This document shows positions 47,787 to 57,622 of a stretch of DNA of 64,000 bases, in pieces. The notes beneath the pieces were generated by a model. That model worked only from the letters and a program-made list of their open reading frames with translations. It was not told where the DNA came from and made no database searches. Source of the stretch: Ureibacillus composti (GTDB lineage: Bacteria > Bacillota > Bacilli > Bacillales_A > Planococcaceae). Positions within the stretch are counted from its first letter, which is position 1, and every line of letters starts with the position of its first letter. Where the stretch lies: the NCBI GenBank assembly GCA_030348875.1, contig JAUCEP010000002.1, forward strand, positions 4,344,637 to 4,408,636. Direction: 5' to 3'. Both the position numbers and the translations under genes were made by a program.

Positions 47787-48362
47787 TTAGAATGGAAGGT
47801 CGTCTTCAGAAACTTCGATTGGACCTTTGCTACTAGCAAATGGATCCTCATCTACACGTGTATAATTTTGCTGATTTTGAGAAGGTTGACTTTGTTGATA
47901 AGAACCACCAAATGGATCCTGATTCATACCGCCACCAAATTGTTGATTTGGTTGACTTGTACTATAAGCAGGTTGATTTCCAGCATAGGAAGGCTGGCCT
48001 CCATATTGTTGATTCGACGTATAAGATCCGCCACCACTCGAGTTGCGGGGTTCTAAGAATTGGACAGAATCTGCTACAATATCAGTTGTATAAACGCGTT
48101 TTCCATCCTGACCCTCAAAGCTGCCTGTTTGAATTCTGCCTTCAAGTCCAATCAAGCTTCCTTTTTTCATGAAGTTTGCTAAGTTTTCGGCCTGTTTTCT
48201 CCAAGCAATACAGCTAATGAAGTCTGCTTCACGTTCACCTTGTTGGTTCGAAAATGTTCTATTTACAGCGACTGTAAAACGAGTCATTGGAACTCCACTT
48301 GGTGTATAACGAAGCTCTGGGTCTTTCGTAAGTCTTCCAACTAGTACGACACGGTTTATCAT
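47787..48362 (-). CDS. ssb: Single-stranded DNA-binding protein
   Basis: A 191-aa SSB: N-terminal OB fold ([20 protein letters not shown] to about residue 105), a Gln/Gly/Ser-rich flexible linker and the acidic tail EVSEDDLPF that docks replication and repair partners. The ATG at 48362 follows AAGGAGG by nine bases; the frame is open three codons further. It lies between rpsF and rpsR, the normal Bacillus order. Confidence 0.96.
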   Translation of the reverse strand: MINRVVLVGRLTKDPELRYTPSGVPMTRFTVAVNRTFSNQQGEREADFISCIAWRKQAENLANFMKKGSLIGLEGRIQTGSFEGQDGKRVYTTDIVADSVQFLEPRNSSGGGSYTSNQQYGGQPSYAGNQPAYSTSQPNQQFGGGMNQDPFGGSYQQSQPSQNQQNYTRVDEDPFASSKGPIEVSEDDLPF

Positions 48363-48406
48363 CAAATGCAACCTCCTTCTACAGCATTTAGTTCAAAAAT
48401 TAGTTA

Positions 48407-48697
48407 TTATTTTTCTTCTTCACGAATAGCAATGTGACGAATAATATCTTCGCTGATGTTTGCTAAACGAGTGTACTCATCGATTGCATTTGTATCAGCG
48501 TTTACTTTCACGATTTGGTAGAAACCTTCGCGGAAGTCGTTGATTTCGTAAGCTAAGCGGCGTTTGCCCCACTCTTTTGCTTCGATGATTTCTGCACCAT
48601 TTGAAGTTAAGATTTCGTTAAAGCGTTCAACTAAAGCTTTTTTCGCATCTTCTTCAATGTTTGGGCGTACAATGTACATTAACTCATACTTTTTCAT
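48407..48697 (-). CDS. rpsF: 30S ribosomal protein S6
   Basis: A 96-aa S6 starting [20 protein letters not shown] with the expected [20 protein letters not shown] core. AGGAGG precedes the ATG. The leader between promoter and start can form GCTC-CTGA/TCAG-GAGC; S6-S18 leaders in Firmicutes are autoregulatory, but I cannot confirm the motif here. Confidence 0.97.
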   Translation of the reverse strand: MKKYELMYIVRPNIEEDAKKALVERFNEILTSNGAEIIEAKEWGKRRLAYEINDFREGFYQIVKVNADTNAIDEYTRLANISEDIIRHIAIREEEK

Positions 48698-48782
48698 CTT
48701 GTTTGCACCTCCTTATGGACTTTGGCTCTCTGAATGTATCAGGAGCAAGGAGTAAATAATTATTTATTACTCACATCAAAGA

Positions 48783-48811
48783 ATTGTATCATACCCTTTA
48801 TTTATTTGCAA
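48783..48811 (-). promoter_or_regulatory. rpsF operon promoter
   Basis: On the minus strand TTGCAA (48811-48806), 17 bases and TACAAT (48788-48783) with TG just before the -10, giving a leader of roughly 80 bases. Confidence 0.65.
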
Positions 48812-48971
48812 CCTCATTCACTTCCACCCTTTTCTTTATTTGCTAGGTTATAATTAAGTCCTTACACCTTTGACTGATAGCGTAACGATTTAGAGACGTC
48901 AAATGAATATGAATGACAGTGCTTAACCTAACAATGTCAGCGTCTACTAAAATAAAAGGACGTGGGTAATA

Positions 48972-49529
48972 ATGTCAAATAATAATCAACCAATCGTAAT
49001 AGAGCTCAATATGAAGAAAATTGCATTTGCTAATCTTTGGTTAACTATTGTTTTGTTAGTTGTTTTTGTAGTTTTAAATGGATTTATTCATCAACGATTT
49101 TCTCTATCTTTTTCTATTTGGGATATATTTATTTTCATTGTTGGCTATGTTGTTTTAATCGTCATTCACGAGGTGTTTCATTTAATAGGCTTTATGCTCT
49201 TTGGTAAAGTGAAATTTCAGCAACTGGACTATGGATTAAATTTAAAGCTTGGTGTTGCTTATGCAACAACGCTGAAGCCTTTAGAAAACCGCGCAATGAA
49301 AAAAGCATTAATGCTTCCATTTTGGACAACCGGTGTAGTTCCTTCTATATTAGGCTTCACTTTGGATAATTTCATACTTGTCTCTTTAGGTTCATTACTA
49401 ATTGCCGGGGCAATTGGTGACTTTTATATGTACAAAGAGCTGAAGAAGTTCCCAAATGATGCATATGTTAAGGATGATCCCGAATTGCCAAAGCTATATG
49501 TGTACACAAAAAAGCAGGTTGAAACGTAA
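48972..49529 (+). CDS. DUF3267 putative membrane metalloprotease
   Basis: A 185-aa membrane protein with four helices. Helix 2 contains the zinc-type motif HEVFH (VIHEVFHLIGF, about residue 66), as expected for the DUF3267 family of site-2-protease-like proteins. There is no partner gene, as both neighbours point the other way. GGACGTGGG is a poor ribosome site. Substrate unknown. Confidence 0.82.
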   Translation: MSNNNQPIVIELNMKKIAFANLWLTIVLLVVFVVLNGFIHQRFSLSFSIWDIFIFIVGYVVLIVIHEVFHLIGFMLFGKVKFQQLDYGLNLKLGVAYATTLKPLENRAMKKALMLPFWTTGVVPSILGFTLDNFILVSLGSLLIAGAIGDFYMYKELKKFPNDAYVKDDPELPKLYVYTKKQVET

Positions 49530-49551
49530 AATTACGCTCAAACCTGCTTTT
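49510..49551. terminator. Bidirectional terminator between DUF3267 gene and ychF
   Basis: AAAAGCAGGTT...AACCTGCTTTT with an inner near-match stem. The left arm lies inside the last codons of the DUF3267 gene. T tracts on both strands serve both convergent genes. Confidence 0.85.
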
Positions 49552-49558
49552 AAATTAT

Positions 49559-50659
49559 TTATACATTAAAACGGAACAACATAACGTCCCCATCTTGTAC
49601 TATATATTCTTTACCTTCTAAACGAACTTTACCTGCTTCTTTTGCAGCACTCATTGAACCTGCTTCAACAAGATCATCATAGGAAACAGTTTCCGCGCGA
49701 ATAAATCCGCGTTCAAAATCTGAATGGATCACTCCCGCACATTGAGGAGCTTTCATTCCTTTACGGAACGTCCAAGCACGTACTTCTTGAACACCAGCGG
49801 TAAAGTATGTTGCCAAGCCTAATAAATCATATGAAGCACGGATTAATTGATCTAATCCGGATTCTTTAATTCCTAACTCTTCTAAAAACATCGCTTTTTC
49901 TTCATCATTTAATTCTGAAATTTCTTCCTCGATTTTCGCACAGATTGTAATTACTTGTGCTCCTTCAGCAGCAGCATATTCACGAACTTGTTTCACATAT
50001 TCATTATCGTCTGCTTCCGCCACTTCATCTTCTGAAACATTTGCTACATAAAGCATCGGTTTAATTGTTAGAAGATGAAGGCCTTTAATTACTTTCAATT
50101 CATCATCTGACAACTCTACAGAGCGAGCTGGCTTCTCAGCTTCTAGCGCTTCTTTTAGTTTTAATAAAATTGGCTCTTCTACAAGTGCTTCTTTATCTTT
50201 TTGCTTTGCCATTTTACTTACACGCTGAACTCGTTTTTCAACAGATTCTAAATCGGCCAATATAAGTTCTAAGTTGATTACTTCAATATCATCAATTGGA
50301 TTAACTTTCCCTGATACGTGCGTAATATTGCCGTCTTCAAAGCAACGTACAACTTGGCAAATTGCATCAACTTCACGAATATGAGATAAGAACTTGTTTC
50401 CTAACCCTTCTCCTTTTGAAGCTCCTTTTACAATCCCTGCAATATCTGTAAATTCAAAAGCTGTTGGAACTGTTTTCTTTGGCTCTACTAGCTCTGTTAA
50501 TTTATCTAAACGTGCATCTGGAACTTCTACTACACCAACGTTCGGATCAATCGTTGCAAATGGGTAGTTTGCGGCTAATGCCCCCGCTTTTGTAATAGCG
50601 TTAAATAATGTAGATTTCCCTACGTTTGGTAGACCTACTATGCCTGCTGTTAATGCCAA
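49559..50659 (-). CDS. ychF: Ribosome-binding ATPase YchF (Obg-like)
   Basis: A 366-aa P-loop NTPase of the OLA1/YchF group, which prefers ATP over GTP and binds ribosomes. G1 is GLPNVGKSTLFNAI at residues 8-21 and G3 is DIAGIVKGASKGEGLGNKFL, followed by a coiled-coil insert at about 130-205 and the C-terminal TGS domain from about 280. The complete protein matches the family length. Confidence 0.96.
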   Translation of the reverse strand: MALTAGIVGLPNVGKSTLFNAITKAGALAANYPFATIDPNVGVVEVPDARLDKLTELVEPKKTVPTAFEFTDIAGIVKGASKGEGLGNKFLSHIREVDAICQVVRCFEDGNITHVSGKVNPIDDIEVINLELILADLESVEKRVQRVSKMAKQKDKEALVEEPILLKLKEALEAEKPARSVELSDDELKVIKGLHLLTIKPMLYVANVSEDEVAEADDNEYVKQVREYAAAEGAQVITICAKIEEEISELNDEEKAMFLEELGIKESGLDQLIRASYDLLGLATYFTAGVQEVRAWTFRKGMKAPQCAGVIHSDFERGFIRAETVSYDDLVEAGSMSAAKEAGKVRLEGKEYIVQDGDVMLFRFNV

Positions 50660-50784
50660 TTATGACACAACCTTTCTCTCTAATTCGATTTACTAGTCTT
50701 TATTTTAATTTGTTTTAGAACCATGTTAATTATATGGATTCGCTACTAAAAAGTCTAATCCCCTTTTAGCATGTTCTAATTGTT

Positions 50785-50988
50785 TTAAGATTCCGGATTG
50801 GCTTTTGTTAAAATCTTCTTCATTTTCTTTTCAAATTCACGACGGGGGATTAGTACACTATGCCCGCATCCTTCACATTTAATGCGGATATCTGCACCCA
50901 ATCGGATGATCTTCCATGCATTTGTGCCACAAGGGTGTTGCTTTTTCATTTCCACAACATCATTCAATTCATATGATTTTGTTTCCAT
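50785..50988 (-). CDS. DUF951 family small protein
   Basis: A 67-aa basic protein. The conserved VEMKKQHPCGTNAWKIIRLG and IRIKCEGCGHSVLIPRREFE segments identify DUF951; the cysteines at about 20, 41 and 44 may hold zinc. Its start overlaps the stop of the mscS-like gene by one base (TAATG type). This pairing is seen across Bacilli. Function unknown. Confidence 0.88.
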   Translation of the reverse strand: METKSYELNDVVEMKKQHPCGTNAWKIIRLGADIRIKCEGCGHSVLIPRREFEKKMKKILTKANPES

Positions 50989-51917
50989 TACGCTTCATTT
51001 CCTCCCGATTCTGTACTACCTCGATCATATAACATCATTTTTGGATATGCCATTGGAATTCCATTTTTATCTAATAAATCTTTTACATCACGTCTGATCA
51101 CACGCGCAATACCGTAATGTTGAAGAGGCTTCGTTTCAGCGATGATGCGAATTGTTACTTCTGTTCCTACAACATTTTGAACACCTAAAAATGAAGGAAC
51201 AGTAATTAGCTCCTCAAACTGTTCAGGTAATGTGTTTAAATAATCAGTAACTAAATTTTCAACTTTTTCTATATCTGCATCAATTCCTACTTGCATATCG
51301 ATAATCGCTTTTGAATTATTTACGGAGTAGTTAATAACATCAGTTATTAATCCATTCGGAATAATATACTGTTCACCAGTAGACCCTATAATTTTTGTAG
51401 TACGTAGTCCAATTTCCACAACTGTCCCTTCAGCTGCATTTAGTCGGATATAATCCCCTACGCCAAATTGATCCTCTAATATAATAAAGAATCCTGTAAT
51501 AACGTCCTTTACTAAACTTTGAGCTCCAAAACCGATGGCTAACCCTGCAATTCCTGCCCCTGCAAGTAACCCCATTACTTGAATTTTCAAAGCTGATAAG
51601 ATTGCTATAATGGCTGAGAAATATACAACATAGGATAAAACACTATGTAATAACTTAACAATGGTCTTTGAACGTCTTTCTGACTGGTTAATTGGGGTCT
51701 TCATTCTCAAACCAAAAATTCGTGTAATAAGTTTTTTTCCAATTAATATAACTAAGTAAGACACAATAATGATTGCTGTAATTTTTATAGAAGCAACCAT
51801 TACAAAATCCCATAATTCTTGACTACTTAAATAATTCCAAATCCTCTCTGAAACTCTTGCTAACCCCTTTACATCACTAACTTCCGCTACATCTGCCATA
51901 ATATTTTCCTGGGCCAT
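50988..51917 (-). CDS. Small-conductance mechanosensitive channel (MscS family)
   Basis: A 309-aa MscS-type channel that opens under membrane tension. Three membrane helices are visible, and the pore helix region reads GLLAGAGIAGLAIGFGAQSL, the Gly/Ala pattern of TM3. It is followed by the beta domain (IRLNAAEGTVVEIGLRTTKI) and the C-terminal alpha/beta cage. It lies with the DUF951 gene and ychF as in B. subtilis, where the homolog is yyaD/ykuT-like. Confidence 0.92.
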   Translation of the reverse strand: MAQENIMADVAEVSDVKGLARVSERIWNYLSSQELWDFVMVASIKITAIIIVSYLVILIGKKLITRIFGLRMKTPINQSERRSKTIVKLLHSVLSYVVYFSAIIAILSALKIQVMGLLAGAGIAGLAIGFGAQSLVKDVITGFFIILEDQFGVGDYIRLNAAEGTVVEIGLRTTKIIGSTGEQYIIPNGLITDVINYSVNNSKAIIDMQVGIDADIEKVENLVTDYLNTLPEQFEELITVPSFLGVQNVVGTEVTIRIIAETKPLQHYGIARVIRRDVKDLLDKNGIPMAYPKMMLYDRGSTESGGNEA

Positions 51918-52028
51918 TTTACCACCTCTTGTATAAAAAACTAATAGATTGAATATCCTTAATCATATAACCCATATTTACCATAAAAAACACATTATTA
52001 CCATTTAAAAAAGAAAGTGGGACATCCA

Positions 52029-52658
52029 ATGATGAATAAAATCCAAATGTTAAAATCACATGTCCACTATGAGCAAACCGGGGCTGTATGGCGCCTAAGT
52101 GATTTATTTCTTGAACATATTCCTTTTGACCATGAACATCTCATTTTCTGTTGCATCGGTACTGACCGTTCTACTGGAGACTCCCTTGGGCCATTAACAG
52201 GTAGCTTTTTAAAAAGCTATCACTCATTCCCATTTGACGTAATTGGTACACTTGAAGATCCATTACATGCTGTCAATTTACCATCCACAGTAGAGAAAAT
52301 TCAACAATTACCTACTACTCCATATGTGGTTGCAATCGATGCATGTTTAGGATCCGAGAAAAATATTGGTCATATTCTTGTTCATGAAGGGCCCCTTTTA
52401 CCTGGGAAGGCAGTAAAAAAAGAGCTCCCTCCCATTGGAGATATTTCTATTAAAGGGGTTGTAAATGTTGGTGGTTTTATGGAAATGCTTGTGTTACAAA
52501 ACACTCGTTTAAATGTAACCTATTCCATGAGTAATAAAATTGCCCGCGCATTATTACTTGCTCATCAACGTCATTTATTGAAAGTAAAAAATGATCGCAA
52601 CGATGATTCCTACAACTCCGATTCCAGGCAACAGATTGGCTACTCGAATTTTAGTTAA
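52029..52658 (+). CDS. yyaC: Sporulation protein YyaC
   Basis: A 209-aa protein of the YyaC/DUF1256 family, related in fold to the spore germination protease GPR. Seen are CCIGTDRSTGDSLGPLTGSF, IGTLEDPLHAVNL and AIDACLGSEKNIGHI. The ATG at 52029 is more likely than the upstream GTG at 52017. The last 28 codons extend past the usual end and lie antisense to the 3' end of the DUF554 gene (84-base overlap). Consistent with a spore former. Confidence 0.88.
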   Translation: MMNKIQMLKSHVHYEQTGAVWRLSDLFLEHIPFDHEHLIFCCIGTDRSTGDSLGPLTGSFLKSYHSFPFDVIGTLEDPLHAVNLPSTVEKIQQLPTTPYVVAIDACLGSEKNIGHILVHEGPLLPGKAVKKELPPIGDISIKGVVNVGGFMEMLVLQNTRLNVTYSMSNKIARALLLAHQRHLLKVKNDRNDDSYNSDSRQQIGYSNFS

Positions 52659-53282
52659 TCCTGTGATGTTCAATCCAATCGCCAAAATCATGACGCCCCC
52701 TGTTGCCGTCATCTCTTTTATAAACATATCTAATGCTGCTTCCGGTATGTATGCACTGATTACTCCAGAAAAGATTGCAATAATTGCTTGATATAAAAAT
52801 ACCGGAAATGCAGATAGTAGGACACCAATACCAAGTGTCGATGATAATACAATTGCTGTAAATCCATCGATAATTCCCTTTGTAATCAGAACATCATGAT
52901 CATTTCTCAATCCACTATCAAGTGCACCGATAATTGCCATCGAGCCAATTAAAAATATAAGTGTGGCAGTTACAAATCCTTCCGCAATATTACTATCTGA
53001 TTTCTTCTTTCTAAATTTTGATTCAATCCATTTCCCTAGACGGTTTAATTGCTTATCTAAGTCTATCCATTCACCAATGACAGCTCCTACAACAAGACTG
53101 ACAACAATTATTATAAAATTACTACTTTCAAACCCCATTTGAATTCCAAGTAGAGCAACAGCTAATCCTATAATAGATAATACTGTGTTTTTCATTGTTT
53201 CAGGTATGTTTTGAAAAAATCGGCCAATAATTGCTCCTAAAATTATTAATACTGCATTAATAATGGAACCTAATAACACCAT
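52575..53282 (-). CDS. DUF554 family membrane protein
   Basis: A 235-aa membrane protein with six or seven helices, of the DUF554 (YdfK) family. The N-terminal GSIINAVLIILGAIIGRFFQ and GSMAIIGALDSGLRNDHDVL are family hallmarks. Transport function is assumed but unproven. The 3' end overlaps the convergent yyaC. It follows parB in the same direction, behind a terminator. Confidence 0.88.
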   Translation of the reverse strand: MVLLGSIINAVLIILGAIIGRFFQNIPETMKNTVLSIIGLAVALLGIQMGFESSNFIIIVVSLVVGAVIGEWIDLDKQLNRLGKWIESKFRKKKSDSNIAEGFVTATLIFLIGSMAIIGALDSGLRNDHDVLITKGIIDGFTAIVLSSTLGIGVLLSAFPVFLYQAIIAIFSGVISAYIPEAALDMFIKEMTATGGVMILAIGLNITGLTKIRVANLLPGIGVVGIIVAIIFYFQ

Positions 53283-53374
53283 GGTTTTACCCCTTCCATT
53301 AATTACACCTCAACGTAGTCGAATCTGATTAGTACTTTTGGGTGAATGCACTAAGATTCCAACTTATGATCATA

Positions 53375-53404
53375 CAAAAATCGAGCGCCTACATAATGGC
53401 GCTC
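53375..53404 (-). terminator. Terminator of parA-parB
   Basis: GAGCGCC pairs with GGCGCTC over an 8-base loop; on the minus strand GATTTTTG follows. It starts 10 bases after the parB stop. Confidence 0.85.
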
Positions 53405-53413
53405 GTTCATGAT

Positions 53414-54265
53414 TTATTCCTGTTCTAAACTTAGTATTTCTAAGATTCGTTCTAAATCATCCTCAGAATAAAATTCAATTTCAATTTTACCCTTGTTTTT
53501 ATTTTTTCTAATTTGAACATTTGTACCGAAGTATTCACGTAATTGTGTTTCCTTTGCTTCTACGAAAATATCTTTATTTTTCTTCGTTTCACGTGGAACA
53601 TCTTCATTTAGTTGTTTAATTAAAGTTTCTAATTGTCGAACATTTAAGGACTGATTCACTACTTTACTTGCAACTTCAGGAATTCTCCTTTTATTTTTCA
53701 ATCCCAAAAGTGTTCTTCCGTGTCCCATTGATAGAAGCCCATCATTTACTAATTTGCGCACTTCCTCAGGTAGTTGCAGTAATCGGATATGGTTTGTAAT
53801 ATGTGGTCGGCTCTTACCTAAACGTTTTGCTAAATCCTCCTGTGTAAAGTGTAACTTTTCAATGAGACTTTGGTATGCTTCAGCTTCTTCGATTGGTGTT
53901 AAATCTTCTCTTTGGAGGTTTTCTAAAATTGCAATCTCCATCATTTGTTCTTCTGTTAACTCTTTAACAATGGCCGGAATTTCATCCAACCCTGCTATTT
54001 TCGAAGCGCGGAAACGTCTTTCACCTACAACGATCTCATACTTCTTTCCTTTTTTTCTGACGACAATAGGTTGAATAATGCCATGTTCCTGAATGGATTG
54101 TGCTAATTCTCCAATTGTTTCATCATCGAAAATTTTCCTTGGTTGAAAAGGATTCGTGACTAACTTTTCTAATTGGATTTTTTCAATTGCTTCTTCACTT
54201 TGCAAGGTTTCGATAGTTTGAGTCGGAAATAACGCATCAAGTCCTTTACCTAAACCTCTAGCCAT
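53414..54265 (-). CDS. parB: Chromosome partitioning protein ParB (Spo0J)
   Basis: A 283-aa CTP-dependent clamp that loads at parS and spreads. Seen are the N-terminal ParA-activating MARGLGKGLDALFP, the CTP-binding GERRFRASKIAG near residue 80, ENLQREDLTPIEEA, the helix-turn-helix TQEDLAKRLGKSRPHITNHI and a C-terminal dimer domain. It overlaps parA by eight bases. A parS-like site lies inside the gene at 53585. Confidence 0.96.
   Translation of the reverse strand: MARGLGKGLDALFPTQTIETLQSEEAIEKIQLEKLVTNPFQPRKIFDDETIGELAQSIQEHGIIQPIVVRKKGKKYEIVVGERRFRASKIAGLDEIPAIVKELTEEQMMEIAILENLQREDLTPIEEAEAYQSLIEKLHFTQEDLAKRLGKSRPHITNHIRLLQLPEEVRKLVNDGLLSMGHGRTLLGLKNKRRIPEVASKVVNQSLNVRQLETLIKQLNEDVPRETKKNKDIFVEAKETQLREYFGTNVQIRKNKNKGKIEIEFYSEDDLERILEILSLEQE
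53585..53600. promoter_or_regulatory. parS-like site inside parB
   Basis: On the minus strand TGTTCCACGTGAAACG matches the parS consensus TGTTNCACGTGAAACA at all but the last base. It encodes VPRET codons of parB, the same location as the spo0J parS in B. subtilis. Confidence 0.85.
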
Positions 54266-55019
54266 TCTTAATCACTTCCCTTGCTAATTCTAAATATACT
54301 TCCGCACCACGGGATTTTGGATCATAAATTATAATTGGCTCTCCATGGCTCGGCGCTTCACTCAAACGTACATTACGCGGGATAATTGTTTTATACACTT
54401 TATCTTGGAAATATTTCTTTACTTCCTCAATTACTTGAATCCCTAAATTTGTTCTAGCATCTAGCATAGTTAACAATACACCATCAATATATAAGCCCTG
54501 ATTTAAATGTTTTTGAACAAGTCGAACTGTTGATAATAGTTGACTTAACCCTTCAAGTGCATAGTACTCACATTGAACAGGGATAATAACTGCATCTGCA
54601 GCTGTGAGTGCATTAATTGTAAGTAAACCTAAAGAAGGTGGACAATCTATAATAATATAATCAAATTGATCTTTGACTTCTTGTAAGGCATGTTTCAAAC
54701 GAACCTCACGAGAAATTGTTGAAACAAGTTCAATCTCTGCTCCTGCCAAAGATATCGTTGCTGGGATTACAGTTAAATTCTCTACTTTAGATTGTTGTAA
54801 TACATTTTCAACTTCTACATCATCAATTAATACATCATAAATACAACTATGAATTTCACCTTTATTTACCCCAACACCGCTCGTAGCGTTTCCTTGTGGA
54901 TCAATATCTATTAACAATACCTTTTTTCCTAAATAAGCAAGGCAAGCACTTAAATTAACAGATGTTGTTGTTTTACCTACGCCACCTTTTTGGTTAGTGA
55001 TTGCTATAATTCTTCCCAA
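54258..55019 (-). CDS. parA: Chromosome partitioning ATPase ParA (Soj)
   Basis: A 253-aa deviant Walker ATPase (KGGVGKTTT at about residues 10-18, then DIDPQGNATSG and IDCPPSLGLLT) that works with ParB and regulates DnaA. The start is TTG at 55019 behind AGCAGGTG, giving exactly the Soj length. A GTG three codons upstream lies within the ribosome site. Confidence 0.96.
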   Translation of the reverse strand: MGRIIAITNQKGGVGKTTTSVNLSACLAYLGKKVLLIDIDPQGNATSGVGVNKGEIHSCIYDVLIDDVEVENVLQQSKVENLTVIPATISLAGAEIELVSTISREVRLKHALQEVKDQFDYIIIDCPPSLGLLTINALTAADAVIIPVQCEYYALEGLSQLLSTVRLVQKHLNQGLYIDGVLLTMLDARTNLGIQVIEEVKKYFQDKVYKTIIPRNVRLSEAPSHGEPIIIYDPKSRGAEVYLELAREVIKNG

Positions 55020-55199
55020 TCGTAGCACCTGCTTTCATCCATCTGATTATCTAAAAATTTTGAAAAGTGACAAAAATAATCTATGTAATAGACTTTAAAT
55101 CTAAATCTATCTTTATTTAGTTATAGAATTATTTCTTTCATTTTAACAAATTTAAGTTAGAGTTGTGTTTATTTCATTAATATATTTCTTTTTTTTTGC

Positions 55200-55247
55200 A
55201 AAAAAAAAAGAGCAGTGACTTAAGCAGATGTCATCGCTCTCTTTTTT
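55200..55247. terminator. Terminator between noc and parA
   Basis: GAGCAGTGAC pairs with GTCATCGCTC (one mismatch, one G-U), with A and T runs on either side. It ends noc on the minus strand. Confidence 0.82.
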
Positions 55248-55324
55248 GTATTAATGAATCGTAATTATTTTGTTATGTTGAAGCCAGATGAAAGTATGTA
55301 TTAATACTTTTTTTGGCGAATTTA

Positions 55325-56215
55325 TTACTTTTTCTTAGGAATTTTCACAGTGATCTGGTAGTACTCCTCTGTGTCTTCCTCTTCTGTTTTTACTTGTATA
55401 CCACTTTTAGTAACCATTGATAAGGATTGTCTAATTGTATTTAAAGCAATACGTACATCTTTGCTAATCGCTTTACGTTGTGGTTTAGTCTTTTTCTCTT
55501 TTTCTTGTGGATGTAATAGTTGTTGAATATGTTCTTCTAATTGTCTAACATTCCAATCATTCTCTTTAACCATATTAACAAGTTCAGCTTGAACAGCCTC
55601 ATCTTTTACAGCAATTAACGCGCGAGCATGACGTTCGGAAATTTCCCTTTTTAGAATAGCTTCCTGCACATTTTGAGGGAGCTTAAGTAAGCGGAGTTTA
55701 TTCGCAACTGTTGATTGCCCTTTTCCTAAACGTTGAGCAAGTGCTTCTTGTGTAAGTGAATGAAGCTCTAACAATTGTTGATAAGCTAATGCTTCTTCAA
55801 TTGCAGTTAATTCCTCACGTTGAAGGTTTTCAATTAACGCAATAGATGCAGTTTCTTTATCACTTAAGTCACGCACAATTGCCGGCACTTCAGTCCAATC
55901 TAATTTTTTCATCGCACGGTATCGTCGCTCACCAGCAATAATCTCATAACGATCATCATCAAAACGACGTATTACAATTGGTTGGATTACACCGTGTGTA
56001 TGAATTGTTCTTGATAATTCTTCAATTTTTTCTTCATCAAAAACTGTACGAGGTTGGAATCGATTGGGAATGATTTTATCGATTGGAATTTTCAATACTT
56101 CTTCAGTAGTTTTTACTTGTTGCTCTTGCTCTTCTTCTACCGTTGCGGTAACTTCACTACTTACTGTTGGCTCGATTTTACCGCCTCCGAAAAAACGTGA
56201 AAAAGGACTTTTCAT
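55325..56215 (-). CDS. noc: Nucleoid occlusion protein Noc
   Basis: A 296-aa ParB paralog that binds its own sites and keeps the division machinery off the nucleoid. The N-terminus [13 protein letters not shown] is the amphipathic membrane-targeting helix that distinguishes Noc from ParB. It is followed by the CTP pocket ([12 protein letters not shown]), [20 protein letters not shown] and the helix-turn-helix ([20 protein letters not shown]). Position between rsmG and parA is the Bacillus order. Confidence 0.95.
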   Translation of the reverse strand: MKSPFSRFFGGGKIEPTVSSEVTATVEEEQEQQVKTTEEVLKIPIDKIIPNRFQPRTVFDEEKIEELSRTIHTHGVIQPIVIRRFDDDRYEIIAGERRYRAMKKLDWTEVPAIVRDLSDKETASIALIENLQREELTAIEEALAYQQLLELHSLTQEALAQRLGKGQSTVANKLRLLKLPQNVQEAILKREISERHARALIAVKDEAVQAELVNMVKENDWNVRQLEEHIQQLLHPQEKEKKTKPQRKAISKDVRIALNTIRQSLSMVTKSGIQVKTEEEDTEEYYQITVKIPKKK

Positions 56216-56421
56216 CCAATTGGCACCACCTTTAAGAAACTATCTTGCTTTCTTATATAAAATATTATTTCGCAAACTTAGTGAAATGTATATAGTTCAT
56301 TGAAAGTAAATCTAAGAAACAATTAAGATTTAAATCTATTAAAGTTGACATTAATATAAAATAGTTGCACAACGAAAAGCAAATTTATTTCAAAATACCT
56401 CTGCATTTCGTTATGAAAATT

Positions 56422-56437
56422 TGTTCCATGTGAAACA
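56422..56437. promoter_or_regulatory. parS-like site upstream of noc
   Basis: TGTTCCATGTGAAACA differs from the parS consensus only by T for C in the central CACGTG. It lies between noc and rsmG, about 7.5 kb from the window end and so close to oriC. The rest of 56216-56559 is AT-rich with no gene. Confidence 0.7.
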
Positions 56438-56559
56438 TTATTATGAATCTCTTTTTTTCTATTATAGTATAACATGCATTGATAGGAACCGCTGAACGAT
56501 TATGCATGTTTTTCTATAAGTCAATCCATCACTATTTTAGATTTACCCCCATATATTTC

Positions 56560-57276
56560 CTAGGAAATCGGTGTTTTGTTTGGGACACCCGGCTTTCTTG
56601 GATATTTTTTGGGCGTTTGTTTTATTTTATCAAAAACATAAAGAGTTCGTTCACTATCTTCCACTGGTAAATTATAGTAAAAGTCCACTTTTAATGATGC
56701 TCCTAAGGTTGTAATTGCCTTTTTTGCATCTTTTAATTCCTCAGGGCCAGCAGCTGCTTTTAGTGCAACAAAGTATCCACCTTGTTTTACTAACGGTATA
56801 CAAAGCTCTGACAGAACCGATAGACGAGCCACTGCACGTGCTGTAACAACTTCAAACTGTTCACGATATTTTAAATTTTGACCGAATTCTTCAGCTCTCG
56901 AATGGACAAAATTGACATTCTCTAATTTTAACTGTTCACTTAAATGATTTAAAAATGTAATACGTTTATTTAATGAATCTACAATTGTTACATGTAAATG
57001 TGGAAAACAAATCTTAATAGGTAAACTTGGGAAACCCGCACCTGCACCCACATCACAAATAGAGTTCACGTTGGAAAAGTCAAAATAGAAACTTGCACTA
57101 ATTGAATCATAGAAATGCTTTAGATATACACCTTCTAAATCTGTAATTGCTGTTAAGTTCATTTTTTCATTCCATTCAACTAATAGTTCAAAGTAAGTTT
57201 TGAACTGTGCAATTTGTGTATCTGTTAGCTCTATTCCCTTTTCTTTTAATGCCTCAATAAATTGTTGTTCGTTCAT
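56560..57276 (-). CDS. rsmG: 16S rRNA (guanine527-N7)-methyltransferase RsmG
   Basis: A 238-aa SAM-dependent methyltransferase acting on G527 of 16S rRNA. Seen are [13 protein letters not shown] near the N-terminus, motif [21 protein letters not shown] at about 68-87 and [20 protein letters not shown]. Loss of this gene gives low-level streptomycin resistance in other bacteria. AAAGGAGAT lies before the ATG. Confidence 0.96.
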   Translation of the reverse strand: MNEQQFIEALKEKGIELTDTQIAQFKTYFELLVEWNEKMNLTAITDLEGVYLKHFYDSISASFYFDFSNVNSICDVGAGAGFPSLPIKICFPHLHVTIVDSLNKRITFLNHLSEQLKLENVNFVHSRAEEFGQNLKYREQFEVVTARAVARLSVLSELCIPLVKQGGYFVALKAAAGPEELKDAKKAITTLGASLKVDFYYNLPVEDSERTLYVFDKIKQTPKKYPRKPGVPNKTPIS

Positions 57277-57371
57277 TTTGATCTCCTTTAATTAAATCAA
57301 TGGCACATTAAACTATGTTTAATAAATAACGAAGCTATACATCCTAGTAGATTCATACAGCTTTGCCATAT

Positions 57372-57418
57372 ATAAAAAAGAGCGCCCGAGGTAATGATCA
57401 ATATTGCTCGAACGCTTA
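57372..57418 (-). terminator. Hairpin between mnmG and rsmG
   Basis: On the minus strand AGCG-TT-CGAG pairs with CTCG-GG-CGCT, with an inner near-palindrome, followed by CTTTTTT. It separates mnmG from rsmG; the 346-base gap 57277-57622 holds no gene. Confidence 0.65.
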
Positions 57419-57622
57419 TATCTAATGTGCCTTTGCGTAATTGTGTACAAAAGTTGCACGTCTTTCAAAGGCTTGGGCCAACAAACCTATTTGCGACAAT
57501 ACCTGCAAAGGACAGAATTCGCCCCCAATGAATTATTGGTTATTTCTTATGTTTCATTTTAAGCAATTCTATAGAAGTAAAAACTTTTTTATCTGTTACA
57601 AGCATCATAAAGTAGAAAATAA

